The translations under genes and the position numbers were made by a program. The notes beneath the pieces are model-generated. The model had not been told where the DNA came from. It was given only the letters and a program-made list of their open reading frames with translations, and searched no databases. A stretch of 64,000 nucleotides of DNA from Halovenus salina. GTDB taxonomy: Archaea > Halobacteriota > Halobacteria > Halobacteriales > Haloarculaceae. The stretch is taken from positions 1-64,000 of the forward strand of contig NZ_CP112974.1 in assembly GCF_026410925.1 (NCBI RefSeq), in the 5' to 3' direction. Below are positions 28,381-37,456 of the stretch, piece by piece. Position 1 is the stretch's first letter. The number at the start of each line of letters is the position of its first letter.

Positions 28381-29313
28381 CTACATCGACCTCGCACGAA
28401 TCAGAATTTGGTCGGGATCGTCCATCTGGCCAAGGCGCTCGAACTCGTCAACGAGGAGGTACCGGCCCATGATCGGGCCGGACACACGGTAGTACTGCCC
28501 CAGCGTGGCATCCTGAATGTCGTCAGTAACCACACTCGTATCGAGTGCGTCCATCGCCCGTTCTTGGGCTTCTGCCAGCGAGATGCCACTGACTGCTTCG
28601 GTTTCCTCTTTGCCAAAGATCACGTCCTGGACAGTGTCGCCATCGTCGAGAACGCCTTTGATTCGGAGATCGAAGTCGCCTTCTTGCTCGCCGTGTTCCG
28701 AACAGCGTCCGTTCTGGAGGACACGAGTGCAATCGTCTGCAGGACAGCGCTTGATGAGCCCACTGCCTTGTTGGATATCGACGAGTGCGCCAGCCAGTTC
28801 GGTGCTGTTGTCACCAACCTCGATCTCTTGGTCGCGGTCCTCGATCGTGGTGGTGGAGTTGAGTTTGACAGAATACTGGCCCTGGTACTCGTCAGTGACA
28901 AGATTCTGGAGATGGTAGGCGTGGCCCTCGCTGAGCGCTGGCAGATCGGATTTGGCCCATGCAGTGAACTTGATGGTCCCTGTCTCGTCACCGAGAAGAC
29001 CAACTTGGCCGATTGCGTCACTTCGTGGCTCCCACAACTCGACGACTTTGGCCGTCAGATCGACCCACTCCTCGGGTTTGTCAATCTCGGAGATGGAGAC
29101 GGTTTGATTCTCCATATCGCCATCATCCGGGTCGATATTTGTGTCGTCAAGATAGTTGTTCATGATACTGCGGCGAGCTTCGTCAGTCGGTACTTGATAG
29201 TCCTCAACGAGTGTGGTCAGTTTGTCGTGAATCTCAGCTGGCTCAACATCGGCGCTGTCGGGGAGTTGGTCACAGATATCTGTGGCTTCGTGGGAAAGAT
29301 CAGTTTCAGTCAT
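28381..29313 (-). CDS. rpa3: Replication protein A (RPA3-like ssDNA-binding protein)
   Basis: Start set at MTETDLSHEATDICDQL (29313); a 73-codon in-frame extension upstream reads as non-coding. The 310-residue product has OB folds (DLTAKVVELWEPRSDAIGQV with TGTIKFTAWAK and YQGQYSVKLN) and a zinc finger CPADDCTRVLQNGRCSEHG, both typical of haloarchaeal RPA3. It coats single-stranded DNA in replication and repair. An RPA pair on this replicon could be its own or a duplicate of the host genes. Confidence 0.88.
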   Translation of the reverse strand: MTETDLSHEATDICDQLPDSADVEPAEIHDKLTTLVEDYQVPTDEARRSIMNNYLDDTNIDPDDGDMENQTVSISEIDKPEEWVDLTAKVVELWEPRSDAIGQVGLLGDETGTIKFTAWAKSDLPALSEGHAYHLQNLVTDEYQGQYSVKLNSTTTIEDRDQEIEVGDNSTELAGALVDIQQGSGLIKRCPADDCTRVLQNGRCSEHGEQEGDFDLRIKGVLDDGDTVQDVIFGKEETEAVSGISLAEAQERAMDALDTSVVTDDIQDATLGQYYRVSGPIMGRYLLVDEFERLGQMDDPDQILIRARSM

Positions 29314-29632
29314 GGTGGGTGGTGTTGTGTTGTCTCCATTCGATGCGACGGGAGATATCGATTGTGGCGGGTGGAAAACGAAAGTCGTGTTGATTGGCGG
29401 CGAGAGCAGATGAGTGAAATCGTGACCACGGTTCCGACATCGGTTTGGGACGACAAGCGTGAAATCGTCTACAGGATGCAGTACCACTCCATTCCAAGCA
29501 TGGTGGTCTTTCGAGGGGGCGTATAAGAACACGAGCGGTGGTCCATCTCTCTGTAAGCTGTTGCTTGGTGTGAAACAGTGCTGACAATCTTTTTGTCGGA
29601 TAGTACGTGTCTTTTGATAGAAACGTTACAGT

Positions 29633-31399
29633 ATGTCCCCTCCCTTTACCTCCAACAACGACGCCAGTGCGACACAGACGAGTCAGACTCGACGCCGATT
29701 CCTGGTCGGGATGAGCGCCCTGACAGCAGCATTGGCTGGCTGCACCGGCGATAACGATGAAGAATCAGACGACAACTCTGCCGACGACACGCCAACCGAC
29801 AACACGCCAATTGATGATACTCCGACTGACACTCCAACTGACACCCCAACGGACACGTTCGACCCGGCAAGTGACTTGCCATACGGCCAGTGGCTGACGA
29901 CAGACCAGAGTGGGCTGTTTTTTGCCTACGCCAATTTAGATAATCTTCCGGAACACGGCGTAACTGGCACTAATGGGTCTTCAGAACCATCCGTCGACGA
30001 TCCGCTGGCTCTGTATCCGCTCGTCATAGGCGGGGCAGCTGTCGGAGTTAGCCAATTGACGCTCTCATTTGCTGGGCTCGGCCAAGCCGTGAGCTCCACG
30101 GCTACGTCCGACTCGACAGTAAGTGAGATTACTGCCACAAATAGGGTCATAATCGCCGAAGGCTCCTTTGCAACCGACCAGTTGCACGAACGATTGATCG
30201 AGCCTACAGACGAAACGTTTGGTATTGCCTACGAACAAACCAGCACAGACCGTGGGTTCGACCGGTATGAGCCCGTTGAAGCTCCTGATTCAGTGAACGA
30301 TCCACCTGTGGTAGCAGTCGCAGACGAGACAGTCATTGTTGGGCCAGATACCAGCCAACTCGAGCAGACAATTGCCGCCGGAGACGGGGACCAGTCCAGG
30401 ATCTTCGAGACAAACGAAAACGTGACAGAACTGCTCGAACAGGCCGGGTCCGGTGACCTTGTAGTTGGTCAGCTCGGGCCAGCAACGGGTGAACGACTAT
30501 TCGGAGACTTCCAGCCCAACACTGACATGCAGTTTGGACCACAGCCCGGCGAAAACGTGGTGTCGGCAGTGGAGTTCGACGCAGGTGGAGACACGTTCGA
30601 ATCGCGGTTTGCCCTTACCGCGACCGAACTCAGTGCGGACAGACAAGAGACAATCAAGACGTCATTCGGAACAGCGACAATCGACAACTCAAGATCAGTC
30701 GAGGTGAGTGACGACCACATCACTGCGACCGGAACGTATGATATCGAACAACTGACTGAGGACTCGACAAAGAAAGAACTCTCAGAGGCAGCGGCTGCAG
30801 AACTGGTGTCGCCAGAGGCGCTCACGTTCCAGTACGAACCCCCCGGTGACCAGCAGTTCGGTGAACTCTGGGTAACAGTCACCGAAGAGACTGACGCAGC
30901 AGGAATTAGGGTAGAGGCTGATTCGGGCGGATACGCCGAGATCCAGCCACAGGAACGGTCTGTCGGCACTGATGACAGTGTTGCGGCACAAGTTGATCCG
31001 GAAGGAGACTCGGTGACCGCCTTTGCCGTTAACAGCGAGGGTGCAATCGGTGAACTCACGACGGTGTCCGTCCCCACAGACAACTTGTCTGAGAAAGCGG
31101 CCAGCCAGGCGGTTCCGGCAGATGCACTGTCGTTTAATTACGAGTCCGCTGATACTGGCGATTTCGGGTCGCTCACGATCGAAGTCGTTGCCGACACTGA
31201 CGCCAAGACACTCGTCGCACAACCACAGGAGGCACCGAGCCTGTTCACCGACCGCGTCGGTTCGCTGACCAGCGACGAACCAGTCGGTACTGGTACAACT
31301 CTCCAGACAGCCGTGGAGCCAGATGGCGATGAGGTCATTGTGTATGGGACTGTCGACAGTGCCACTGGGGAGGTTGCCCGCTGGCAAGGTCCAGAGTAG
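29633..31399 (+). CDS. Tat-exported lipoprotein of unknown function
   Basis: A 588-residue protein with Tat motif TRRRFLVGMSAL and lipobox LAGC at about residue 37, followed by a Thr/Asp/Pro-rich linker with repeated DDTPTDNTP-like units. The body is acidic and soluble. Near the C-terminus two homologous segments occur in tandem: LVSPEALTFQYEPPGDQQFG...TDAAGIRVEA and VPADALSFNYESADTGDFG...TDAKTLVAQP, about 95 residues apart. It would be anchored to the outer face of the membrane. No family recognised. Confidence 0.8.
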   Translation: MSPPFTSNNDASATQTSQTRRRFLVGMSALTAALAGCTGDNDEESDDNSADDTPTDNTPIDDTPTDTPTDTPTDTFDPASDLPYGQWLTTDQSGLFFAYANLDNLPEHGVTGTNGSSEPSVDDPLALYPLVIGGAAVGVSQLTLSFAGLGQAVSSTATSDSTVSEITATNRVIIAEGSFATDQLHERLIEPTDETFGIAYEQTSTDRGFDRYEPVEAPDSVNDPPVVAVADETVIVGPDTSQLEQTIAAGDGDQSRIFETNENVTELLEQAGSGDLVVGQLGPATGERLFGDFQPNTDMQFGPQPGENVVSAVEFDAGGDTFESRFALTATELSADRQETIKTSFGTATIDNSRSVEVSDDHITATGTYDIEQLTEDSTKKELSEAAAAELVSPEALTFQYEPPGDQQFGELWVTVTEETDAAGIRVEADSGGYAEIQPQERSVGTDDSVAAQVDPEGDSVTAFAVNSEGAIGELTTVSVPTDNLSEKAASQAVPADALSFNYESADTGDFGSLTIEVVADTDAKTLVAQPQEAPSLFTDRVGSLTSDEPVGTGTTLQTAVEPDGDEVIVYGTVDSATGEVARWQGPE

Positions 31400-31435
31400 T
31401 CAGGTGATTCTGTTCCCGGGTGTTCATACCCGTCA

Positions 31436-31462
31436 TGCAAGACTCGCGCTGTCTCTCTTGCA
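31436..31462. repeat. Hairpin, copy 1 of a repeated stem-loop
   Basis: TGCAAGA ... TCTTGCA (7-bp stem, 13-base loop beginning CTCGCGC) just after the lipoprotein gene. A near copy with the same stem and loop start is at 33353-33379. It could be a terminator or part of a mobile end. Confidence 0.5.
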
Positions 31463-31580
31463 CGGGAACTTGTGACGAATCACGAACTAAGTAGTTGCCT
31501 CGCCAGATGAGAGACGGGCATCTCAGAGAGTGGGAGCAGAGCCAGGAGGTTATTCGTGCGGTAGTCGAATATCGATATGC

Positions 31581-31719
31581 GGGCACGTAGTTCAGTCCGG
31601 CAGAACACCCGGATCAAGATCGGCTCACCGGGGACGTGAGTCCGCGCGGCACGTCCCGCGGCCATCGGTCAGTGGGCCGATCATCCGGACGGCCCTGGGT
31701 TCAAATCCTCGCGTGCCCA
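31581..31719 (+). tRNA. tRNA-like gene with a 65-base intron; isotype uncertain
   Basis: Folds at canonical positions: acceptor GGGCACG with CGTGCCC plus A73, T8-A9, D-stem GTTC/GAAC with GG in the loop, anticodon stem CCCGG/CCGGA (one mismatch), 5-base variable loop, T-loop TTCAAAT. The T-stem CTGGG/CCTCG has one mismatch and one wobble. A 65-base insertion (31619-31683) sits between positions 37 and 38, the usual archaeal intron site, and is itself strongly folded: ATCGGC/GCCGAT at its ends and GGGACGTG/CACGTCCC inside. The anticodon as written is CAA (Leu), yet the arm layout is class I; CCA (Trp) would result if one C were missing. Could be a decayed or virus-derived tRNA. No C/D boxes were seen in the intron. 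Confidence 0.5.
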
Positions 31720-31770
31720 TCTTGGAACCGGGTACGTTCGCACAGCGAGACCCCCCACTGTTTCATCTGT

Positions 31771-31864
31771 TAGCGTGTCGTAGAATCGTTCACAACTGCT
31801 CAGTAGCGATGTGGGCTGGCCGCTGAGGAAACTACCGATAAAACTGATATTCGAATTGGTATGC
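31771..31864. repeat. Dispersed ~95-bp repeat, copy A
   Basis: TAGCGTGTCGTAGAATCGTT through CGAATTGGTATG. Related to copy B at 38184-38276 over its full length, and its left part resembles the ends of the TA-carrying element at 50784 and of the IS at 52962. The rest of 31400-32079 outside this repeat, the hairpin and the tRNA-like gene is AT-rich and empty. Confidence 0.6.
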
Positions 31865-32079
31865 AACATACAGAGAGTGAGTTCAGCAGTCGATCACTGT
31901 CGACTCGTCCTAATCATTTACAAGCTATTACATCAGTAAGGATTTGGTTTTGTTATCGATAATATAAAAACAATTATTCGGTCTCTATTTAAATTTGCTT
32001 GATATATTTTATATACTTGAAAAGTGTTATTGCAGTTTCGCTCTACTCGATAACGGGCTCCGAAGTAGACCTGGTTGTA

Positions 32080-33207
32080 TTATCTGAACCGATCTGGGTC
32101 TTCAACCTCAAATGTGAACTCTTCTCCCTCGGAACTCCCGTAAATCGTTCCAAAAACTTCGCGGCCGTCGTCGTGCCTAGCCTCAATTTCATACTCCCCG
32201 TGTTCCTGTGATGGGGCTGCGATTCCCGTTTCTGAGCCATCTTCTGCAATCATGTATCCCTCTCCATCTGTCGTGAAATTGTTCTCACCACTTCCGCCTG
32301 GTGTTCTGATACTAATTGGCGTGAAATCTTCCAGTGGTTCGCCAGCAGTATCGACGAGTTGGACTTCGGTTCGGTAGGCTTCAGGTATTTCGACCCGACC
32401 GAGGAAAGTGACCTCCGAAGTTACTTCTTGTCGTCCAGCCAGGTCGAAGACAGGAGGAACACCGTTGAACTCACCCGGTTCGGTATACAATGGTACTCCA
32501 CCAATAGTGTAGCGAGGCTCGTAAGGATGGTCAAGCACGAAGTGGCCTGAGTCATCAACTGATGTCCGGGTGTACTCAAACTCGCCATCTTTAACCGCGA
32601 ACGCTTGAATTCCTGCGCCGCTCAATGAGGAATCACCCTCCGAGACGACAGATCCGAACAGGCTAGGTTCGTCTATGGCTGCGAATACGTCAACGTCAAC
32701 AGACCTAGTTTCTTCGCCAAGCGTGAGTGTGAGGTTGTACCGACCAGCATCGATTACTTCGGCATCAAATTCAGCTGTCAGTGGGAGTGATTCACCTGTT
32801 GCAATACTCTCCTCAACCGTGGTTCTGACCGGTCCGAATTCGACTGTGATTTCTGCTGTCCCATCAGCATCGCCAGAGTTTTCGACAAAGGCCGTAGCTT
32901 CGTACGTCGTCTGGTCCGGCATGATTACTCGCTCAGCCTGGACATCAACCAAACCAAACGCAGGCTCAGGCTCCGGCGTCGGCGTCTCTTCTTCCTGTTC
33001 CGGTGTTGGTGTCGTCGTCGGTTCCGGCGTCGGCGTCTCTTCTTCTTGCTCGGGCGTTGGTGTCGTCGTCGGTTCCGGTGTCTCATCCTCTTCTTCATCA
33101 TCGTCGCCGGAACACCCAGCAAGGACGATACTGCCAGTGATGGATCCACAGACCTGTAGGAAGCGGCGTCTCTCTCTTTTCACATTTGCAGGCACAAATA
33201 GCGGCAT
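32080..33207 (-). CDS. Tat-exported lipoprotein with PT-rich stalk
   Basis: Start set at MPLFVPANVKRERRRFL (33207). Tat motif ERRRFLQVCGS, then lipobox LAGC. A stalk follows in which the unit PEPTTTPTPEQEEETPT is repeated twice head to tail, encoded by matching DNA repeats around 32990-33080 that are prone to slippage. The body has a CARDB-like segment (YEATAFVENSGDADGTAEITV) and later carboxypeptidase-regulatory-like beta folds (GAGIQAFAVKDGEFEYTRTSVDDSG). It is probably a cell-surface protein. No enzymatic motif seen. Confidence 0.8.
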   Translation of the reverse strand: MPLFVPANVKRERRRFLQVCGSITGSIVLAGCSGDDDEEEDETPEPTTTPTPEQEEETPTPEPTTTPTPEQEEETPTPEPEPAFGLVDVQAERVIMPDQTTYEATAFVENSGDADGTAEITVEFGPVRTTVEESIATGESLPLTAEFDAEVIDAGRYNLTLTLGEETRSVDVDVFAAIDEPSLFGSVVSEGDSSLSGAGIQAFAVKDGEFEYTRTSVDDSGHFVLDHPYEPRYTIGGVPLYTEPGEFNGVPPVFDLAGRQEVTSEVTFLGRVEIPEAYRTEVQLVDTAGEPLEDFTPISIRTPGGSGENNFTTDGEGYMIAEDGSETGIAAPSQEHGEYEIEARHDDGREVFGTIYGSSEGEEFTFEVEDPDRFR

Positions 33208-33690
33208 ATTATATTTTATGAATACCACACTATATTGAAGGAATATCACATAATGAGTTTGTGATTTTTCAAGCAAGTTTATGTTTATTGTCTATCCATG
33301 TACAAGGGCTTGAAATATTGGTCTCGACAGGCCAAGATTTGGTTCGCCGTTTTGCAAGACTCGCGCGTTCCATCTTGCACACGACTCTTGACAAGAAGTG
33401 GATAGGCAGACCGTGCGATGGGTTCTGTGACACGCTATATATTTCACCATCCCGCGTGCCGAGTGAAACTCCCCGGTATCGATTTGTAACTCGGACTTCG
33501 TGAATGCCGAACACGGCAGGCTGTGAATGGTATGTCCGTTTTCACACACCCCACCGTTTCCGCTGTTTCCTGAGAACGTACTTTGAGGGACTGCCGTGGC
33601 TCTGTTCGCAGAGTCCTCCGCTACACCCGCAGAATGGGCAGGATTTAGTCCTCGACAGCGGCAGTCCCGACCCGGTCTGAGCATGTCTGC
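33208..33690. other. Intergenic stretch with second stem-loop copy
   Basis: Holds the hairpin TGCAAGA/TCTTGCA at 33353-33379, same stem and loop start (CTCGCGC) as at 31436. Overlapping minus-strand frames at 33292-33684 and 33269-33514 show no coding character and no family match. The 5' part must contain the promoter of the PT-stalk lipoprotein. Confidence 0.45.
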
Positions 33691-34335
33691 TCAACTCTGG
33701 GGTGGTGCGAGATTCTTCATCGAGAAGTCGGACTTGGGGACGTACTCACTGGCGAGGCTGGTGAGCTCTCGCGTGCGCTCGATGTCGGCCAGATTGTGCT
33801 TCAGCAGCGGGAGCCAGTCTCCGTGTTCCCAGGTTTCGACGGCACGTTTCGAGTCGTCGAAGGGATCGCAACTCTCGTCGCCAATCAGCCGGTCGTAGAC
33901 GCCGACGAGATCGCCCGTGTCGCCCGTGTCGAACCGCTGAATGGCTTCCATCGTGTCCGCGTAGGCAACGTCGTCAAACGGCCATGCGACGTTATTGCGG
34001 TGACACGCTGAGCGCAGGAACGGGAGGTCGAAGCCACCGTTCCAGGTCTCGCCGTTGTAAGCGGTCAGATACTCGTCCTCGCCGAGTCGCTCGTCAACAT
34101 ACCCGTCGACGGCTTCGAGCAGCGCCGCTTCATGCTCGACGACACGGAGGCCGACTGGATTCTCGACACACTGCCGAAGTTCGTCGAGAAGGTGGTCACT
34201 GTCGGCGTGACGACCACCCGTGTTCAATACCATCCAACTGCCGAGATCGTCGGTGAATCCGGCGACGGTGATGACGGCATCTTGTGCAAGCCCTGATGTT
34301 TCGATATCGAACGCGACTGGTGAGAGAGTTCCCAT
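33691..34335 (-). CDS. DnaQ-like 3'-5' exonuclease domain protein
   Basis: Start set at MGTLSPVAFDIETSG (34335). A 214-residue RNase H-fold exonuclease: ExoI motif AFDIETSG with DxE, ExoII AYNGETWNGGFDLPFL and a C-terminal LLKHNLADIERTREL with the ExoIII-type Asp. The architecture resembles the proofreading domain of family B polymerases without the polymerase. It could trim DNA or RNA ends. It is transcribed divergently from the CNNM-family gene. Confidence 0.82.
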   Translation of the reverse strand: MGTLSPVAFDIETSGLAQDAVITVAGFTDDLGSWMVLNTGGRHADSDHLLDELRQCVENPVGLRVVEHEAALLEAVDGYVDERLGEDEYLTAYNGETWNGGFDLPFLRSACHRNNVAWPFDDVAYADTMEAIQRFDTGDTGDLVGVYDRLIGDESCDPFDDSKRAVETWEHGDWLPLLKHNLADIERTRELTSLASEYVPKSDFSMKNLAPPQS

Positions 34336-34683
34336 ACGAGAATAGTCTGTTGGGATGGGAAATAAAACCAAGTAAACCAGACTGAAAGTGTAATTCGGGA
34401 TATTCCGATAGGTTTGTATTTCTATTATTTCTGTGATATCGTCTATTTACATCGTATTGGTGTTTTTTGGTGGCATCAGACTAGTGAATACTGGTGACAA
34501 TGCCAGATGGAACCCTCGGTGATTCAAGACGTTTCTCTGGTGACATCCTCCGCACCGTTCACCGCGAGATTCTCTCGCTGAATCAAGATAGCCAGGGGTT
34601 ACTTTTTGGCGCACCTAGTAGGCGGTAGTATGTGGACTTCCCTGCTCACAGCACTATCCGAGGGTTGGCTTTTATAGTACACT
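34336..34683. other. Divergent promoter region, no gene
   Basis: 348 bases between the exonuclease start and the GTG of the CNNM gene. AT-rich around 34380-34500, where both promoters likely lie. TTTATAGTACACT ends directly at the GTG at 34684, compatible with a short leader. Confidence 0.35.
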
Positions 34684-36015
34684 GTGCCGATCACCGGCAT
34701 CGAACTGGGTCAAACAGCAGTCACCGCTATCGGTTTGAGCCTGATTTTGCTGCTCTTGGTCGGGTCGGGGTTTTTCTCCTCGTCGGAGATTGCGTTGTTC
34801 TCTCTCCCAAACCACCAGATTGACGCGATGGTCGAACGAAACCTGCCCGGAGCGAAAGCGGTCAAGTCTCTCAAAGAGGACCCTCATCGCCTCCTCGTGA
34901 CGATTCTTGTCGGAAATAATATCGTCAACATCACTATGTCCTCTATCTCGACAACTATCGTCGGCTTCTACTTCGACGCCGGCACAGCAGTCATCGTCTC
35001 GTCGCTCGGTATTACGTCGATGGTGCTAGTATTTGGCGAGAGCGCACCCAAATCGTACGCCGTCGAGAACACCGAACTGCACGCACGACGCGTTGCCCTC
35101 GGACTAACCGCTGTCAAGAAGGTGCTGTGGCCACTCATAACGGTGTTTTACTACCTGACACGCATCGTGAACCAAATTACGGGCGGCAGTCCGTCCATGG
35201 AGTCGACGTACGTCACGCGGGATGAGATTCGGAATATGATTCAGACGGGCGGGCGCGAGGGCGTCCTTGACGAGGAGGAACGCCAGCGCCTCCAGCGTGC
35301 TCTGCGGTTCACCGACGCCAGTGCCAAGGAAGTGATGACCCCGCGACTCGACATGGCGGCTATTTCGAGCGAGGCGACCGTTGAGCAAGCAATCAGAAAG
35401 TGCATCGGGTCAGGACATGCTCGTCTCCCGGTGTATGAGGGCTCGCTCGACAACGTCGTCGGTGTCTTCGACATCCGTGACTTGACCGAGTCGAACTACG
35501 ACGAATTCGCCGACAGCAAGGTCGAAAATGAGGCCAGTCAGACGCTTCACGTTCCCGAATCGAAGAACGTCGATACACTCTTCTCCGAGATGCGCGAGAA
35601 TCGACTGCACATGGTCATCGTGGTCGACGAGTTCGGTGCCACTGAGGGTCTCATCACGATGGAAGACATGACCGAAGAGATAGTCGGTGAGATACTAGCG
35701 GGTGACGAGGAAACGCCGATTCAGTTCGCCGGTGACGATGCTATCCTTGTGAACGGCGAGGTCAACATCGAGGAAATCAACGAAGCGCTCGACATCGTAC
35801 TGCCAGAAGGCGAGGAGTTCGAGAGCATCGCAGGCTTTGTGTTCAACCTTGCAGGCCGGCTCGTTGAACAGGACGAGGAGTTCGACTACGAGAACGTCAC
35901 ACTTCGAGCCGAACAGGTGGAAAACACCCGTATCCAGAAAGTCAGGGTGACAGTCGACCGCGACACTGTCGGCGCAGTCGACGAAGACATACCGGACGAG
36001 AACGACGCTGATTGA
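34684..36015 (+). CDS. CNNM/CorC-type transporter with CBS pair
   Basis: A 443-residue protein with the CNNM (DUF21) membrane domain, about three TM segments plus an amphipathic helix (GFFSSSEIALFSLP and VFGESAPKSYAVEN are typical), then a CBS pair (MTPRLDMAAISSEATVEQAI; VPESKNVDTLFSEMRENRLHM with VVDEFGATEGLITMEDMTEEIVGEI), then a CorC_HlyC domain. Family members move Mg or Na ions with CBS domains sensing nucleotides. Start is GTG at 34684, directly after an in-frame TAG. Followed by a Usp gene. Confidence 0.92.
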   Translation: MPITGIELGQTAVTAIGLSLILLLLVGSGFFSSSEIALFSLPNHQIDAMVERNLPGAKAVKSLKEDPHRLLVTILVGNNIVNITMSSISTTIVGFYFDAGTAVIVSSLGITSMVLVFGESAPKSYAVENTELHARRVALGLTAVKKVLWPLITVFYYLTRIVNQITGGSPSMESTYVTRDEIRNMIQTGGREGVLDEEERQRLQRALRFTDASAKEVMTPRLDMAAISSEATVEQAIRKCIGSGHARLPVYEGSLDNVVGVFDIRDLTESNYDEFADSKVENEASQTLHVPESKNVDTLFSEMRENRLHMVIVVDEFGATEGLITMEDMTEEIVGEILAGDEETPIQFAGDDAILVNGEVNIEEINEALDIVLPEGEEFESIAGFVFNLAGRLVEQDEEFDYENVTLRAEQVENTRIQKVRVTVDRDTVGAVDEDIPDENDAD

Positions 36016-36129
36016 CCACAGTATCTCGGCGGGAGTCGCCTCTGCGAGGCGTCGACAGCAGGAAGGGAGTCACATAGAGAGACAGTACAAACTATTAGGG
36101 GAACAGATGACGAACCAGCACACAGACAA

Positions 36130-36999
36130 ATGTACGAGAACATCCTGCTTCCGTACGACGGTAGCGATGGTGCAACTGAGGTACTCTACCACGCCAGCGA
36201 GATCGCACACTGGGCCGGTGCGACCATCAACGTCATCTACGTTGCCGATACCGCGCGTGACAGTGTCACGGTCGTCGAAGGCCAGACTGTCGATGTCCTC
36301 GAACGACAAGGCGAAGATATTCTTGAGGAGGCCGCAAAAACACTTGACACCCTCGGGAACAGGTACAAGACAGACGTCGTCCAGGGTAATCCAGCCCCGA
36401 CCATCATCGACTACGCCGAGCGATACGACCAAGACCTCGTCGTGATGCCAACCCACGGCCGTGAGGGGGTTTCACGATATCTTCTCGGCAGCGTCTCCGA
36501 GAAGGTCGTCCGTCTCTCGTCGGTTCCCGTACTCACAGTCCGCATGCAACCCGACGAACAACTGGCGTTCCCTTACGAGAACATCCTCATCCCGACCGAC
36601 GGGAGTACCGCAGCGACACACGCTGCGGAGTCGCTGATCGAACTCGCGGCGGCGCTAGATGCGACTGTACACGTCCTGTCTGTCGTAGACGATACCGTCG
36701 GTGAAGCGGATGTCCGTTCGACGGCGTCCGAGACGGAGAGCGAACAAGCCACGACCGACGCTGTCGAAACTGTCGTCTCACAGGCCAACGCCTGTGGAGT
36801 GGCGAACACTGTCCGCCACATCGAATACGGCTCACCCGTCGAGGAAATACTGGAGAGTATCGAATCACACGAAATAGACGCTGTCGGGATGGGGACGACC
36901 GGAAAACGCGGGACTGACCGCATTCTTCTCGGAAGCGTGGCAGAAAAAACGGTTCGCTCCGCACCCGTTCCCGTGATGACTATCGCGGACTCGGAGTGA
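36130..36999 (+). CDS. Tandem universal stress protein
   Basis: A 289-residue protein made of two Usp domains: MYENILLPYDGSDGATEV to VLTVRMQPD, then YENILIPTDGSTAATHA to PVMTIADSE. The second domain has the nucleotide-binding GTTGKRGTDRILLGSVAEK loop; the first has PTHGREGVSRYLLGSVSEK. Usp proteins bind ATP or act as stress chaperones. It is often paired with ion transporters in haloarchaea, as here with the CNNM gene 114 bases upstream. Confidence 0.93.
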   Translation: MYENILLPYDGSDGATEVLYHASEIAHWAGATINVIYVADTARDSVTVVEGQTVDVLERQGEDILEEAAKTLDTLGNRYKTDVVQGNPAPTIIDYAERYDQDLVVMPTHGREGVSRYLLGSVSEKVVRLSSVPVLTVRMQPDEQLAFPYENILIPTDGSTAATHAAESLIELAAALDATVHVLSVVDDTVGEADVRSTASETESEQATTDAVETVVSQANACGVANTVRHIEYGSPVEEILESIESHEIDAVGMGTTGKRGTDRILLGSVAEKTVRSAPVPVMTIADSE

Positions 37000-37069
37000 C
37001 ATACGACGGCCAACTGGTCACAGCAAGCTCGTTATGTGACCCGACGGTCTGCACGGCTGGGGGGAATTA

Positions 37070-37198
37070 TTACGTAGTCGCTACGATATAGCCGACTACA
37101 CCTCCGAGTACGACGACCAACACAGCCGTGACCAACAGTATTAACGAGAGCAAACCGACCTCAGTGGTCGGCTCGTCGGTGTCTGGGTTCTCTGCCAT
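37070..37198 (-). CDS. 42-residue single-TM protein
   Basis: Start set at MAENPDTDEPTTEVGLLSLI (37198). An acidic head is followed by one TM helix (LILLVTAVLVVVLGGVVGYI). The longer upstream frame is the inside of the adjacent MITE and is not part of the gene. Common haloarchaeal small membrane protein type, function unknown. Confidence 0.6.
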   Translation of the reverse strand: MAENPDTDEPTTEVGLLSLILLVTAVLVVVLGGVVGYIVATT

Positions 37199-37229
37199 AG
37201 TTCGACGTTGGCACTGCAATACTAAAACT

Positions 37230-37356
37230 TGCTCTGTTGAATAGCGGCCTCTGATCAAGGTAGAAGCGACACCGACTTTGGGACCACTTGGTACACCCAC
37301 TCACGAACCGATCTACATTATCCTTGCCAACACAATCACCGCTATTCAACAGAGCA
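37230..37356. mobile_element. 127-bp MITE with perfect 18-bp inverted ends
   Basis: TGCTCTGTTGAATAGCGG at 37230-37247 and its exact inverse at 37339-37356. Flanked by an 8-bp target duplication CTAAAACT (37222-37229 and 37357-37364). The 91-bp interior codes for nothing complete. It inserted about 30 bases upstream of the small TM protein start, within its promoter area. A partial end of the same type (TTGCTCTGTTGAA, minus strand) lies near 57245-57257. Confidence 0.88.
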
Positions 37357-37456
37357 CTAAAACTGACGCTGTTGTCAGTGTTGGGACTCACCGCTTTCAC
37401 GTGATGGCCTACATCTTTTTACACCAGAGCGGTGAACAGCAGGCTGGTGAACACTG

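Noticed and set aside
27841-29526. 561-residue plus-strand open frame
   Set aside because: It is antisense to the rpa3/rpap3 genes, which show clear OB-fold and zinc-finger motifs; this frame matches nothing.
31619-31683. C/D-box guide RNA inside the tRNA intron, as in known haloarchaeal Trp introns
   Set aside because: No C box or D box pair could be found; the intron is also shorter.
33269-33684. Two minus-strand ORFs between lipoprotein and exonuclease
   Set aside because: They overlap each other, lack a ribosome site and contain the repeated stem-loop; composition is not haloarchaeal-protein-like.
37070-37300. 76-residue form of the small TM protein
   Set aside because: The extra N-terminal part is encoded by the MITE; the ATG at 37198 begins the acidic, TM-containing part.
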